Of a stretch of DNA of 64,000 bases, positions 54,108-64,000 are shown in pieces. The position numbers and the translations under genes were made by a program. The notes beneath the pieces are model-generated. The model ran no database searches. It saw nothing but the letters and a program-made list of their open reading frames with translations, and was not told where the DNA came from. The stretch's first letter is position 1; each line of letters opens with the position of its first letter. This stretch comes from Nothopassalora personata (Eukaryota; Ascomycota; Dothideomycetes; Mycosphaerellales; Mycosphaerellaceae), in NCBI GenBank assembly GCA_033816765.1, contig CM066290.1, positions 2,728,001-2,792,000 on the forward strand. Direction: 5' to 3'.

Positions 54108-56128
54108 GCTACTAAGCTAGACCTCTTCTATAGAGATAGGACTAAGTTTAACGACTAGGTTAATTAGATAGATATATACCTTATGTTTAACCTAGTTAAT
54201 ACTAATAAAAGAACTATCTTCGCTATTACGTTCCTTTACGGAAGCGCGTAGAACTAGATTAAACCTTACCTTAAGGAATACCTTAAAGGTATAGGACGAC
54301 TAGAACCTATCGGAATGTTTAGGAGCTATACACTTTTTAAAGACAAGATAAAGTTAATCTTTAGAACCTCAAACGAAGTCTAATAGGCTATACAAATTAT
54401 TTAATACCTAAAGTAGAAGACGTCTACTTTAGAGTATACCGCTAAATTCGAAGAATACGGATAGAGTACCGGATAGGACTAGATAGCGTTAATAACTATA
54501 TTCCGACGTAGGCTTAAGGACCCCATTAAGGACGAGTTAATAAGACACGGAGGAACGATTACTAACCTTGAAGAGCTAATAAAGGCGTCGATCGACATAG
54601 ATAACTAGCTCTAGGAACGATACTAGGAAAAGAAATACGACTCCAAAGTAGGAGGTACAGTAGGATACGCTCCGGATCGTAGACCCTTAGGAGGATACGT
54701 TACGAAGGGAGAATTCTTACGATAAAGCTAGCCCTATTATAGACTATAGCTAATAGAACTAGACGCTACCTAACGAGGACGGAGGATTGATAAGAGTAGG
54801 GGCTACGGAAAGCCCTTTAAAGGAAAAGGAAAACTTATATACTACGCCTATAGTAAAGAAGGCTATATAGTGCGGGATTGCCGCGGTAAAAATATAGTGC
54901 GCCGCAAGTAGTTTAATATAATATAACTAAAGGTAGGCAAATCTAGGAGTAGTGTTAGACCCCGACAATTTAACTATACCTAGAGAGTAGAGGAGAAGGA
55001 TAGTAACCGGGTTACGACGCCTCTCCTAGACCCCTTATAAGGACGAGGAGGATACTATATTTAATAATATACACTACTACTAAGTAACTAATAATTAGAG
55101 ACTATTAGATTGTTTAGTATAATAGTACGAGGAGTTAACTATAAAGTTAAGAAGAAATCTCGACACGGTTACGGAAGCCTTTACTAGCGATTCTATTACT
55201 AGGACTCGTGTTAAACCTACTACGACGCTAAGTTAGGCGTAGGGTACTAGCTACGATAGCTAGTAGGAACCCTAGGAGCTTAATACGGACGAAACAAGCT
55301 CTAAGAAGTAGATATAGACGAATCTTGCTTCGATAACGACAATAAAGAAAACTAAGATCTAGAATAGAACGGACGTTAGTTACTAGTACCGGAATAATAA
55401 ATAAACGAACTAGATACTATCGAAGAAGATTACGTACCGGAGGAGTTAAGCGAGGACTTATCCGAAGAAGGAGAGAGCGACACCGACGATAAAAACAAAG
55501 TATATACATTTACGGTAGACGCGCTAAGAAAACTCTATAAGTTAATTATTTACCTCTAACGAAGGCACGAAGAATTCCTACTAAAGTTCTTAGGAAAACG
55601 ATACCTAAACCCTAACGAATTCGATAAAATACTCGATACGATAAGGGGTATAGTATAGGGTTACCTAACTATAAGCAATACGGAGAACTTAGCTAAAGCG
55701 GTTATCGAACGACTACCTATAGGAAGCCGAATAATAGATACCGGATACCTAATACCGGTAGGAACTTTCGTCTTAAATAAACTACGAATAGTAGTATAGT
55801 ACGTACGGGCTCTCTACTTAGAATCGTAGAAGATCTAGGAACGTAATAGACTATAAGTATAGACATAGGGTAATGGGCTATAGGTTCTAGCCAAAGCCTC
55901 TAGGTACGAAGTATAGCGAACTATATACTATTTGGGAAAAGGATTAGCTCCCTAGGAATAAGTAACTAAAGGGAGTTATATAATACTTAGACTTACGCAT
56001 TAACATTAAATACAGTTTTCTAGACATAAGCAATCGTTAACGGACATAAGACTAGTATTATAATCGACTTAGGAGTAGCGGTGAATTTTATCTCCGAGTC
56101 TTTCGTAAGAAGAAACGGGTTAGCTACT

Positions 56129-56497
56129 AATGTCTACTAACTACCCTATGTAGGCCTGTCCGAGTTGTGGTGGTATAGAGCGGCGCTTATGTAAGTAGGG
56201 GTATTTGCCGGTCCCGGGACCGTGAAATTAGGTCACGTGACGAGTAGCGCAGTAGCTAGATAAACAAGAGGATTAGCGGACTTAAACCCCTATACCCTCT
56301 ACTCGAGAGGTATAAATTGAATTGTTTCCTTAATGATACGCTTACAATACTTAACTGCGTAGTATATATCTTAACAGCTATACTAGGTCCTACTAGCTTG
56401 CCTAAATGTCCAATTAAACTAAAATGAAATTAGGGTAAGTTGGACCTAAGGGACCCCCTACAAACCTAAGGTTAACACAACCTATTAGTCGTTAATA
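56129..56497. mobile_element. About 370-bp insertion inside element B, lightly mutated
   Basis: Element C runs straight through the equivalent site (GGGTTAGCTACCCTGAAGAAG), whereas B is split here. The insert still contains many CA/TG sites (GTTGTGGTGGTATAG, GGTCACGTGACG). CTACT to its left and CTATC to its right could be a 5-bp target duplication of the original CTACC. It has no coding capacity; a solo LTR or MITE is likely. A TG at 56131 may be the true start. Confidence 0.6.
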
Positions 56498-56842
56498 CTA
56501 TCCTAAAGAAGAAATAGGGTTACGAGTTAATCGCGGTAAACGGATTATCGTTAACTAGCGTATAATAGGAGACGACACTATTACTACTAGCTATCTAATA
56601 GCACTACGAGAATATTACCTTAGATATTACTAATATAGCTTATTATAATATAGTATTAGGTATACCTTACTTAAGAAAGCATAATCTAGTTATCGACTAG
56701 AGAAGAGGAGTACTTATATTTAGGGAATACAATTGCGTTATTAACATTTAGCCTACGTATCGATAGCGGACGATAGTAGATAAGGTAAGGAAATAGCTTA
56801 ACGCATTCGAGCTTACGCTAAATAGAAGGAATTAAGAACTAC

Positions 56843-59817
56843 TGTAAGGGGCAGCCTAGTAGCTAACCCTTATATATGGCCTTACATGTAACATACGGTC
56901 GCGACCGGCTACTAAGCCGCACGTAATACGTATACGTACACCTTACGACGCGCGATACGTCTTAAACAAAAGGCAAGAATTAGTTCATCTACGACTAGTA
57001 GGTCGTAGGCGTGCTATACATTACGAAATCCCCTAACAGTTCTAATTCTTCTCTTCGTTACAATCTATACACGCTATAGAGTCCGAACGCGACGACAGTA
57101 GCGCTACGCCTACGGCTCCCCTAAGCCCTAGGGCCTAGCAATAAGCGAGGCGTGTAGCCTTAGTCGTAAGGAGGGATACCCTTCGGGTAGAGGTTAAGGA
57201 GAAGGGGATATAGAGGGAGATTAAATAGTTAGAGATCTTACGGGACGTAAGCGTACCGCCGGCGGACCCTTAGGGCGAATCCGGCGGAGAACTATCCCCT
57301 ACTCCCCCTCCCCCTCCTCTATCTATAGTAACTAACGATAATATCGTAGCTCGAGGCGCGGTCGTATCGTATGCGACACGTTTACGTCTTAAAGAACCTA
57401 CGCCTTTTAGAGGGGACTCGATTAAGAAAGTACGGGTATTCCTAAGGGAGCTCTCTCTTATCTTTACCCTCTTAGGCGGCACGTATACGACGAACGAGTT
57501 AAAGGTCCTATATAGGGTTATGTACCTAAGCGGAGAGGCAAGTAAGCGATAGTACGCTAACTATAGCGTCCTTAACCTTAAAGGGTATATATACTAGGAC
57601 TTTAAGGAGTTCTATCGAGACGTATACGGTAACCCTATAAACCGCGTACTTAACGTAATGTTAGAGTATAAGGCGGTGAAATAGAAGAATAACTAGACAG
57701 TACGTTAGTTTACGACTAAGCTAGATATTATAGAGGATCAGTTAGGGGACTATACGGAGGCATAACGCGTGCGACATATGCTCGCTAAGCTTACGCCTAG
57801 CCTACGGTCCGTAATCGTTAAGTTTTATAACATCCTAATAACTAGAGAGGAACTAGTAATCCTAGCTTCGCGTATTGAAAGCACGGAGCGTAGTAGCGGA
57901 GGGCACGACCGCGGGTAGTATAGTCGCCGTAGGCGAGAGACTAAGGGCGACTAAGGGCGAAGCAATCGTAGCTCGAAGTAGTAGAAGTATAGTTAGGCGT
58001 CGCGCGACCCGGGTGCGAGTTACTAGCGGGACGCCGGCGGATCGTCTATAACCTTCGATAGGACTAAAGCGGAGTGCTATAGATACTATAAGAAGGGTCA
58101 TATTAAGACGGATTGCCCGAATAGGCACCTATAGAAGGACCGTAACGCGTAAGCGGTTCGTAGGGTAGACGCTACGAAGGCTCTAACTAAGAAGGGTAGC
58201 GACTAGGGAAAAGGTAGAGGACTAGAAGTAGGTCGCTCCTAAGTCCGAGTTTTCCTAAAGTCGACCCTTTAAGGCGAGTAGATATATGTCTAGCGCGTTA
58301 CTTACGAGGCGTAGTCGAGACTCGTAAGGGCTTTCGCGAGGCTACGTTTCTCCTAGATAACTGTACGGATCTTAGCCTAGTGTCGTATAAGTATATACTC
58401 CGACATTAAATACAACCTATTAATAGGGTAAGGCTACCGAAGTTAGAGTCGTATACGCATAACCTAGGGTATTGCTACGGCGCCTTTACGGTTCGGCTAC
58501 GACTCGCTAATAACGCGGGAGTAGAGCGCGTAAGTAACGCCATCTACTACGCGGTGCCTATAGGTAGGCTATTAGTCATTTTAGGTAGACCCTAGCGGCA
58601 TCGTAATCGGATAGTAAAGGCCGATAAGGATAACTAGTGGTACTACGGTGTAGAGACGCCTACGATTTAGTAGCGTGACGCACGCGTGTTCCTTAAGGAT
58701 CTCAAGAGCTTAAAGTAGGTTTATACGATAAGTATTTGGGTTATTACTATAGTAGTACCCGAAGGAGAGGGCCCCTCGTAGCCTAAAGAATTTATAGACT
58801 TCCGAGATGTATATGTACCTAATAAGTAGGCGAAGCGTAAGATACCCGACGGGGTTAAGTATACGATTAATCTCGTTAAAGGAAAGAAACCCCCTTTTAA
58901 GCCGCTATACTACTAGTCCTTAACTGAGCTAGAGGCCTTAAAGGAGTACCTTACGTAAGTAATAGAGAAGGGGTAGATTAGGCGATCCGTAAGTAAGGCG
59001 GGTGCGCCTATCCTATTCGTACTAAAGAAGAATAGTACTCTTAGGCTCTATGTAGACTATAGAGGCTTAAATGAGATTATAGTAAAGAACCGATACCCCC
59101 TACCCCTAATTAGCGAGACGCTAGATAGGCTATTAGGTTCTAGGTTCTTTACTATAATCGATTTGAAGGACGCCTACTATCGTATCCCTATTAAGCGAGG
59201 CGATAAGTAGAAGACTACGTTTCGCACGCGATACGGACACTACGAGTACCTAGTAATGCCGTTCGGGTTAACTAACGTACTAGTAACCTTTTAAGGGTAT
59301 ATTAACAAGGCGCTAACCGGCTTAGTTAATGACATTTGCGTAGTCTACCTAGATAATATCCTTATCTATAGCGAGACGCTTAAGGTCCACGTACGAGCCG
59401 TACGCGAAGTACTTACGAGGCTACGGAAGTTTACTCTATTCGCAAACCCTAAGAAGTGTTACTTCTTCTAGGAGAGTATAGAGTTCCTTAGGTTTATCGT
59501 AAGCGCTATAGGCGTGTCGATAGACAGGAGTAGGGTAGCCGCTATCGAGGAATAGCCTACACCTACGACCTTTTATAAGGTCTAGTCCTTCCTTAGGTTT
59601 TGCAACTTCTACCGGCGTTTTATAGAAGGATACTTAAGGGTCTACAAGCCCCTAACGGACCTACTAAAGGGATCTAAGGACGGTAAGAAGTAGGGCCCTC
59701 TTACGTAGACCTTAAGCGAAGAGTAGGCGTTTCGATAGCTTAAGGCCGGATTCTTAGGTGCACTAATACTTAGGCACTTCGATCCTACGCTACGTACGCG
59801 AGTCGAAACCGACGCGT
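56843..59817 (+). mobile_element. RIP-mutated Ty3/Gypsy element D, different family
   Basis: The LTR starts at 56843 with TGTAAGGGG and extends to about 57,090. The gag region contains a zinc knuckle (about 58,070-58,130, ECYRYYKKGHIKTDCPNRHL, the two Tyr being expected RIP products). The RT at about 59,030-59,560 reads [35 protein letters not shown] and VVYLDNILIYSE, with the usual YxDD changed to [20 protein letters not shown] follows. RNase H begins (RVETDA) and is cut at 59817 by the LTR of C. Its protein and LTR differ from A, B and C. Confidence 0.8.
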
Positions 59818-59858
59818 TGTTACGGAATGATTCCCATGGACCCTGGAATCATAATGAC

Positions 59859-59896
59859 AAGACGAACACGTGACTCAAAGACGAACACGTGACTCA
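59859..59896 (+). repeat. Two 19-bp tandem units in LTR
   Basis: AAGACGAACACGTGACTCA occurs at 59859-59877 and again at 59878-59896. Element B has only one such unit in its LTR. Confidence 0.92.
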
Positions 59897-59923
59897 TCCT
59901 GCCTGAGCGCTCAGACTTGGAGC

Positions 59924-60004
59924 GATCAGACTGCTCATGCTCAGACTGATCAGACTGCTCATGCTCAGACTGATCAGACTGCTCATGCTCAGACTGATCA
60001 GACT
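59924..60004 (+). repeat. 24-bp tandem repeat, 3.4 copies, in LTR
   Basis: Perfect units at 59924-59947, 59948-59971 and 59972-59995 plus a partial to 60004; each unit starts GATCAGACTGCTCATGCTCA. Element B carries fewer, mutated units. Translation gives a chance HAQTDQTA repeat that is not a protein. Confidence 0.93.
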
Positions 60005-60240
60005 GATCACCGAGATCTACGAATCTCCTTTGTATTTAGGAACGCTAGAAACCCTTATGGTTCTGATGCGTTCAACTCATGTTACTATCTCACTGATTGG
60101 AATACAACTCTTATTCCAATTATTCATCTTCGCTCAGCTTGCTTCAGCCTCTCCAAAGAATAATCCCGCCACGTGACTTGACTTATCTCTCTTTGAGACT
60201 AGCCCTGGAACGAGACAATAACACTTTGAACGCCCTCAGG

Positions 60241-62265
60241 ATGAGCGCTACTCAAGCAGCTGGTAGGGGAACACCCGCCCCCAGCGAAGCAGGAAGCATC
60301 CGCCGTGCGCCACCACAACAGACTACCACCACGAAGGACGATGAGTCTGATGACGATGACGAGTCTACTCCAAGGAAGAACGACGTTAAGGCCGCCAAGC
60401 CAGACCTCTTCCATGGAGACAGAGCCAAGTTCGACGACTGGATCAATCAGATGGATATGTATCTCATGTTCAACCCAGTCGATGCTAATAAGAGGACTAT
60501 CTTCGCCATCACGTACCTTCGCGGAAGTGCGCAGAACTGGATCAAACCTTACCTTAAGGAATACCTTGAAGGTATGGGACGATTAGACCCCACTGGAATG
60601 TTCAGGAGCTACACCCTTTTCAAAGAGAAGATGAAATCAATCTTTGGAACCTCGAACGAAGTCCAACAGGCCATACGAATCATTCAACACCTGAAACAGA
60701 AGACGTCTGCTTCAGAGTATGCCGCCAAATTCGAAGAGTACGGACAAATCACCAGATGGGACCAGACGGCGTTGATGACTATGTTCCGACGTGGACTCAA
60801 AGACTCTGTCAAGGACGAGTTAATGAGACACGGGGGACGGATCACCAACCTCGAAGAGCTAATGAAGGCGTCGATCAATATCGATGACCAGCTCTGGGAA
60901 CGACACCAGGAGAAGAAATACGACTCCAAAGTAGGAGGAATAGCAGGATATGCTCCGGACCGCAGACCCTTAGGAGGATACGTTGCGAGGGGAGAATTCT
61001 CACGACAAAACCAACCCTACTATGGACCACAGCCAATGGAACTGGACGTTACCCAACGAGGACGGAAGATCGTTAAGAGTAGGGGCCACGGAAAGCCCTT
61101 TAAAGGAAAAGGAAAACTCACATGCTATGCCTGTGGCAAGGAAGGTCACATGGCGCGGGATTGCCGCGGTAAAAATATGGTGCGCCGCGAGCAGTTCAAT
61201 ATGATGCAACCCCGAACTAGTAAATCTGAGAGCAGCGTTGGATCTCGGGGAGATACCGACTATACTCGGAGAGTGGAGGAGAGAGCTAGCAACAGAAGCA
61301 CGACGCCTCTCCTGGACCCCTCAGAAGGACGAGGAGGATACCATGGGCAGCAAATGGTGGTCATTCCATTTGATGCGAAGAACCAACCACGACAGTTCAA
61401 CATGATGACACGAAGAGTCGACTACGAGACCGAACCTGAGCCTCGAAATGGTCATGGAAGCCTTCATTGGCGATTCTGTTACCAAGACTCGTGTCAAATC
61501 CACTACGCCGCGAAGTCAGGCGCAGGGTATTGGCCTCGGCAACCACGAGGAACCCTAGGAGCGACGCATAGGCAAGACGCCACGCTCAGAGAAGTGGACA
61601 TCGATGAATCCTACTTCAACGAAGATGGAAGCGACAAAGAAAATCAGGACCCAGGATGGAACGGATCATGGTCACCAGAACCACAGGAAGAAAGTCAAGA
61701 AACCACCGGGCTAGATACCATCGAGGAAGAACAGGATCCGGAAGAATTAAGCGAAGACGATTCCTCCGAAGGAGAAGAGAGCGACACTGACGACGACAAT
61801 GAACAACTTACCTTCACGGTAGATGCACCCAAGAAACTGTACGACATGATCATCTACCTACAAAGAAGGCACGAGGAATTCCTACCTAAGATAGGTGGAC
61901 GAAGGAAGCTACATTCCATTGAGTTTGACAAGACACTTAACACCCTACGAGGCATGGCCTGGGGATACCCACTCATGGAAACAACCGAGAACCTAGCAAC
62001 CGCCATTACAGAACGACCACCGATAGGAAGCCGAATAACAGGAACCGGATATCTTACACCGTCAGGGACATTCATATCGAATGAATTACGAACAGCAGTA
62101 CAGCATGTACGGGCTCTCTACTCAGAAACGCAGAAGATCCAGGAACGCAATAGATTACAAGTGTGGACACAGGGCAACGGGCTACAGGTTCTAGCCGAAG
62201 CCTCTAGGCACGAAGCACAGCGAACCGCATACCATTCGGGAAAAGGATCAGCTCCCCAGGAATGA
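60241..62265 (+). CDS. gag: Gag polyprotein of element C
   Basis: Structural nucleocapsid/capsid protein of the retrotransposon particle, 674 aa, start MSATQAAGRGTPAPSEAGSI. The open frame extends upstream into the leader, but this ATG matches the aligned start of copy B. The capsid-type region includes KPDLFHGDRAKFDDWINQMD, RTIFAITYLRGSAQNWIKPY and FKEKMKSIFGTSNEVQQAIR. A CCHC zinc knuckle, CYACGKEGHMARDC, begins at Cys295. A long acidic C-terminal extension (EESQETTGLDTIEEEQDPEE) is unlike short Gag proteins. It ends APQE with TGA at 62263-62265, overlapping the pol ATG. Confidence 0.93.
   Translation: MSATQAAGRGTPAPSEAGSIRRAPPQQTTTTKDDESDDDDESTPRKNDVKAAKPDLFHGDRAKFDDWINQMDMYLMFNPVDANKRTIFAITYLRGSAQNWIKPYLKEYLEGMGRLDPTGMFRSYTLFKEKMKSIFGTSNEVQQAIRIIQHLKQKTSASEYAAKFEEYGQITRWDQTALMTMFRRGLKDSVKDELMRHGGRITNLEELMKASINIDDQLWERHQEKKYDSKVGGIAGYAPDRRPLGGYVARGEFSRQNQPYYGPQPMELDVTQRGRKIVKSRGHGKPFKGKGKLTCYACGKEGHMARDCRGKNMVRREQFNMMQPRTSKSESSVGSRGDTDYTRRVEERASNRSTTPLLDPSEGRGGYHGQQMVVIPFDAKNQPRQFNMMTRRVDYETEPEPRNGHGSLHWRFCYQDSCQIHYAAKSGAGYWPRQPRGTLGATHRQDATLREVDIDESYFNEDGSDKENQDPGWNGSWSPEPQEESQETTGLDTIEEEQDPEELSEDDSSEGEESDTDDDNEQLTFTVDAPKKLYDMIIYLQRRHEEFLPKIGGRRKLHSIEFDKTLNTLRGMAWGYPLMETTENLATAITERPPIGSRITGTGYLTPSGTFISNELRTAVQHVRALYSETQKIQERNRLQVWTQGNGLQVLAEASRHEAQRTAYHSGKGSAPQE
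62262..62265 (+). other. Gag-pol stop/start overlap (ATGA)
   Basis: TGA of gag (62263-62265) and ATG of pol (62262-62264) overlap in ATGA. This arrangement suits coupled termination and reinitiation instead of frameshifting; the mechanism is inferred. Confidence 0.75.
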
Positions 62266-64000
62266 GCGACCGGAGGGAGTTATGCAACACTCAGGCTCAC
62301 GCATCGACATCAAACACAGTTTTCCAGACACAAGCAATCGTCAACGGACACAAAACCAGTGTCATGATCGACTCAGGAGCAGCGGGGAATTTTATCTCCG
62401 AGTCTTTCACAAGAAGAAACGGGTTAGCTACCCTGAAGAAGAAATGGGGTTACGAGTTGATCGCGGTAAACGGATCACCGTTACCTAGCGTGGAATGGGA
62501 GACGATACCATTGCCACTGGCTATCCAACAGCACCACGAGAATATTACCTTGGATGTCACTGATATGGCCAGTCATGACATAGTATTAGGTATGCCTTGG
62601 TTGAGAAAGCACAATCCAGTAATCGACTGGAGAAGAGGAGTACTCACATTTAGGGAATGCGATTGCGTTGTCGACATTCAGCCTGCGCAGTGGCAGCGTT
62701 CACTGGCAGATGAGGCAAGGAAACAGCTAAACGAGATACAGCTTGCGCCGACTAGAAGGACAAAAGAACCACCTTCGACCGGGACAGACACTGGCGTGGG
62801 GCCGCCGGGTCACGAAGTCACTGGAAGTGATGGAAGTAACGCACCATCGAAGAATACTAACATCTCAGAGTTGAGTATTCCCAAGGAGTATCGCAAGTGG
62901 TCGCGACTCTTTGAAGAGGAGAGAGGCAAAACCGCCTTACCTAAGCACCGCCCATGGGATCATAAGATCAATATTCAGCCAGGGAAAGAGCCTCCATGGG
63001 GACCCCTATATCAAATGTCTGAGAAAGAGCTACAGACCCTACGAGAATGGCTGAAGGAGAAGCTAGCCAAAGGATGGATAAGAAGATCCACCTCGAGTGC
63101 AGGAACTCCATGTATGTTCGTTCCAAAAGCAAACGGGAAGTTACGACTCGTACAAGACTACAGGAAGTTAAACGAGATCACGATTAAGAACCGATACCCG
63201 CTACCCAACATCGAAGAAGCACAAGACAGATTAACCGGATCAGACTGGTACACGAAGATTGACCTACGAGATGCCTTCTACGCTATACGGATGGCAGAAG
63301 GAGAAGAATGGAAAACCGCTTTCAGAACAAGATACGGACTTTACGAATTCTTGGTTATGCCAATGGGATTGACCAACGCACCCGCATCCTGCCAGGACCT
63401 TGTTAACGAAACACTTAGAGACCTACTCGACGTATGCGTTATCGCCTACATGGACGACATACTGGTCTACACAAAAGGATCCCTACAGGAACACATAAAA
63501 CAAGTCCAGGACGTCTTCGAACGACTTACACAATCAGGATTCAAGACGGCACCCGAGAAATGCGAATTCCATAAGAAAGAAGTCAAATTCTTGGGCTTCA
63601 TTATTAGCACTACAGGGATAACGATCGACCCTGCGAAGACACAGTCAATTAGAGAGTGGCCAGAACCGAAAACAGTCAAGGACGTACAATCATTCCTTGG
63701 ACTAGCGAACTACAACCGGAAATTTATTAAGGACTATTCAAAGATAGCAGCACCAATGACGATGCTTACAAGAAAGGACGTCACCTGGAAATGGGGAAAA
63801 GAACAGACTGAAGCATTCAAGAAACTTAAGGAACAATGCGCTTCAGCCCCCACGCTTCGACTATTCGATGGTAGCAAGGAAGTCCACATCGAGACCGACG
63901 CGTCTGATATGGCAATAGGCGCATGTCTAACACAGACACACGACGGGCAGAGACACCCAGTAGCCTATTACTCCCGGAAAATGACCACAGCGGAACAAAA
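62262..64000 (+). CDS. pol: Pol polyprotein of element C, 5' part (runs off window)
   Basis: Enzymatic polyprotein in the -1 frame relative to gag, opening at an ATG (62262-62264) that shares the bases ATGA with the gag stop. An aspartic protease motif VMIDSGAAGNFI has Asp37. The RT reads LRLVQDYRKLNEITIKNRYP, TKIDLRDAFYAIRM and AYMDDILVYTKG with Asp398-Asp399 of the YMDD box; FLGLANYNRKFIKDYSK follows. RNase H starts at HIETDASDMAIGACL (Asp546). All 579 codons visible are open. Integrase is expected right of the window. This order (PR-RT-RH-IN) defines Ty3/Gypsy. Confidence 0.93.
   Translation, partial: MSDRRELCNTQAHASTSNTVFQTQAIVNGHKTSVMIDSGAAGNFISESFTRRNGLATLKKKWGYELIAVNGSPLPSVEWETIPLPLAIQQHHENITLDVTDMASHDIVLGMPWLRKHNPVIDWRRGVLTFRECDCVVDIQPAQWQRSLADEARKQLNEIQLAPTRRTKEPPSTGTDTGVGPPGHEVTGSDGSNAPSKNTNISELSIPKEYRKWSRLFEEERGKTALPKHRPWDHKINIQPGKEPPWGPLYQMSEKELQTLREWLKEKLAKGWIRRSTSSAGTPCMFVPKANGKLRLVQDYRKLNEITIKNRYPLPNIEEAQDRLTGSDWYTKIDLRDAFYAIRMAEGEEWKTAFRTRYGLYEFLVMPMGLTNAPASCQDLVNETLRDLLDVCVIAYMDDILVYTKGSLQEHIKQVQDVFERLTQSGFKTAPEKCEFHKKEVKFLGFIISTTGITIDPAKTQSIREWPEPKTVKDVQSFLGLANYNRKFIKDYSKIAAPMTMLTRKDVTWKWGKEQTEAFKKLKEQCASAPTLRLFDGSKEVHIETDASDMAIGACLTQTHDGQRHPVAYYSRKMTTAEQ

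Larger units (their letters stand above)
53506..56842 (+). mobile_element. RIP-mutated Ty3/Gypsy element B (sister of C)
   Basis: The LTR starts at 53506 with TGTTACGGAATAATTCCCAT, and the whole copy is colinear with C at 59818 onward. Differences are overwhelmingly C-to-T at CpA and G-to-A at TpG (for example CCCATGGACCCTGGAATC in C is CCCATAGACCCTAGAATT in B). It covers LTR, gag (about 53,880-55,970) and the protease part of pol. It is cut at 56842 by the LTR of D and interrupted at 56,129-56,497 by an unrelated insertion. Gag carries a 79-bp tandem duplication. No reading frame survives. Confidence 0.88.
59818..60240 (+). repeat. 5' LTR and leader of element C
   Basis: Begins TGTTACGGAATGATTCCCAT. 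The LTR 3' border was not fixed; it should lie between about 60,080 and 60,230, since the gag ATG is at 60241. It contains the tandem repeats at 59859-59896 and 59924-60004. The primer-binding site was not identified. Confidence 0.75.
59818..64000 (+). mobile_element. Intact Ty3/Gypsy retrotransposon C (continues past window)
   Basis: An unmutated copy with LTR, gag and pol on the + strand. CA and TG frequencies are normal from the very first base of the LTR (59818), while the DNA to its left is CpA-depleted. Gag and pol have no internal stops up to the window edge in RNase H. Integrase and the 3' LTR lie outside, so full integrity and target duplication cannot be judged. The inserted site is the RNase H region of element D. 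Confidence 0.92.

Noticed and set aside
57270..58128. Short ORFs on the minus strand of the repeat block
   Set aside because: Antisense in RIP-mutated gag; no conserved product.
59924..60004. CRISPR-like array
   Set aside because: Units are directly adjacent without spacers and sit in a fungal LTR.
59870..60163. ORF with HAQTDQTA repeats
   Set aside because: Translation of LTR tandem repeats, not a gene.

Overview
This window looks like nuclear DNA of a filamentous ascomycete (Pezizomycotina, perhaps Dothideomycetes; the class is a guess). The genes are mostly single-exon or carry introns of about 45-60 nt with GT..AG ends. The proteins are typical of the group: a fungal rhodopsin, a Syt1-type Sec7/PH exchange factor, a Zn2Cys6 regulator, TAF9, UTP11 and the mRNA guanylyltransferase. 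The right quarter is repeat DNA with the mark of repeat-induced point mutation (RIP): CpA and TpG are almost absent.

Layout. 1-46,600 is gene-bearing DNA. From the left: the 3' part of a cytochrome P450 (+), a disrupted small secreted protein relic (-), a three-exon microbial rhodopsin (-), a TauD-type dioxygenase with a broken 3' end (-), an RBR/IBR pseudogene (-), a 1,554-aa Sec7-PH protein (+), a FAD-oxidoreductase tail fragment (-), a 16-exon Thr-rich secreted protein (+), a polyglutamine Zn2Cys6 factor (+) and a small secreted protein with a frame break (+). A housekeeping block follows: TAF9 (-), an SDR (+), UTP11 (-), a small secreted protein resembling DUF3237 (-), the mRNA capping enzyme (-) and an acyltransferase-3 membrane protein (-). 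Then come an Rds1-like pseudogene (-), a secreted repeat protein with Kex2-type sites (-), a citrate-type mitochondrial carrier (-), a cytidine-deaminase-fold protein (+), a SnoaL/NTF2-like protein (-) and a ferric-reductase pseudogene (+) with its FAD/NAD core deleted.

46,918-64,000 is a stack of Ty3/Gypsy elements, all on the + strand, each cut short on its right by the start of the next: an integrase-bearing remnant, then element A, then B (LTR begins 53,506), then D (LTR begins 56,843), then C (LTR begins 59,818). All but C are riddled with C-to-T and G-to-A changes at CpA/TpG. C is an unmutated relative of B, with an intact gag and a pol that stays open to the window edge. The arrangement reads as serial nesting, with C arriving after RIP had acted on the rest. 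The right halves of D, B and A are expected beyond the window.

The genes do not form one pathway. The themes are secreted or surface proteins (Thr-rich protein, Kex2-repeat protein, three small secreted proteins), unusually many broken genes for 46 kb (RBR, Rds1, ferric reductase, FAD oxidase, two small secreted proteins, perhaps the dioxygenase), and conserved nuclear genes near 27-34 kb. No tRNA, rRNA, CRISPR or bacterial operon feature was seen.
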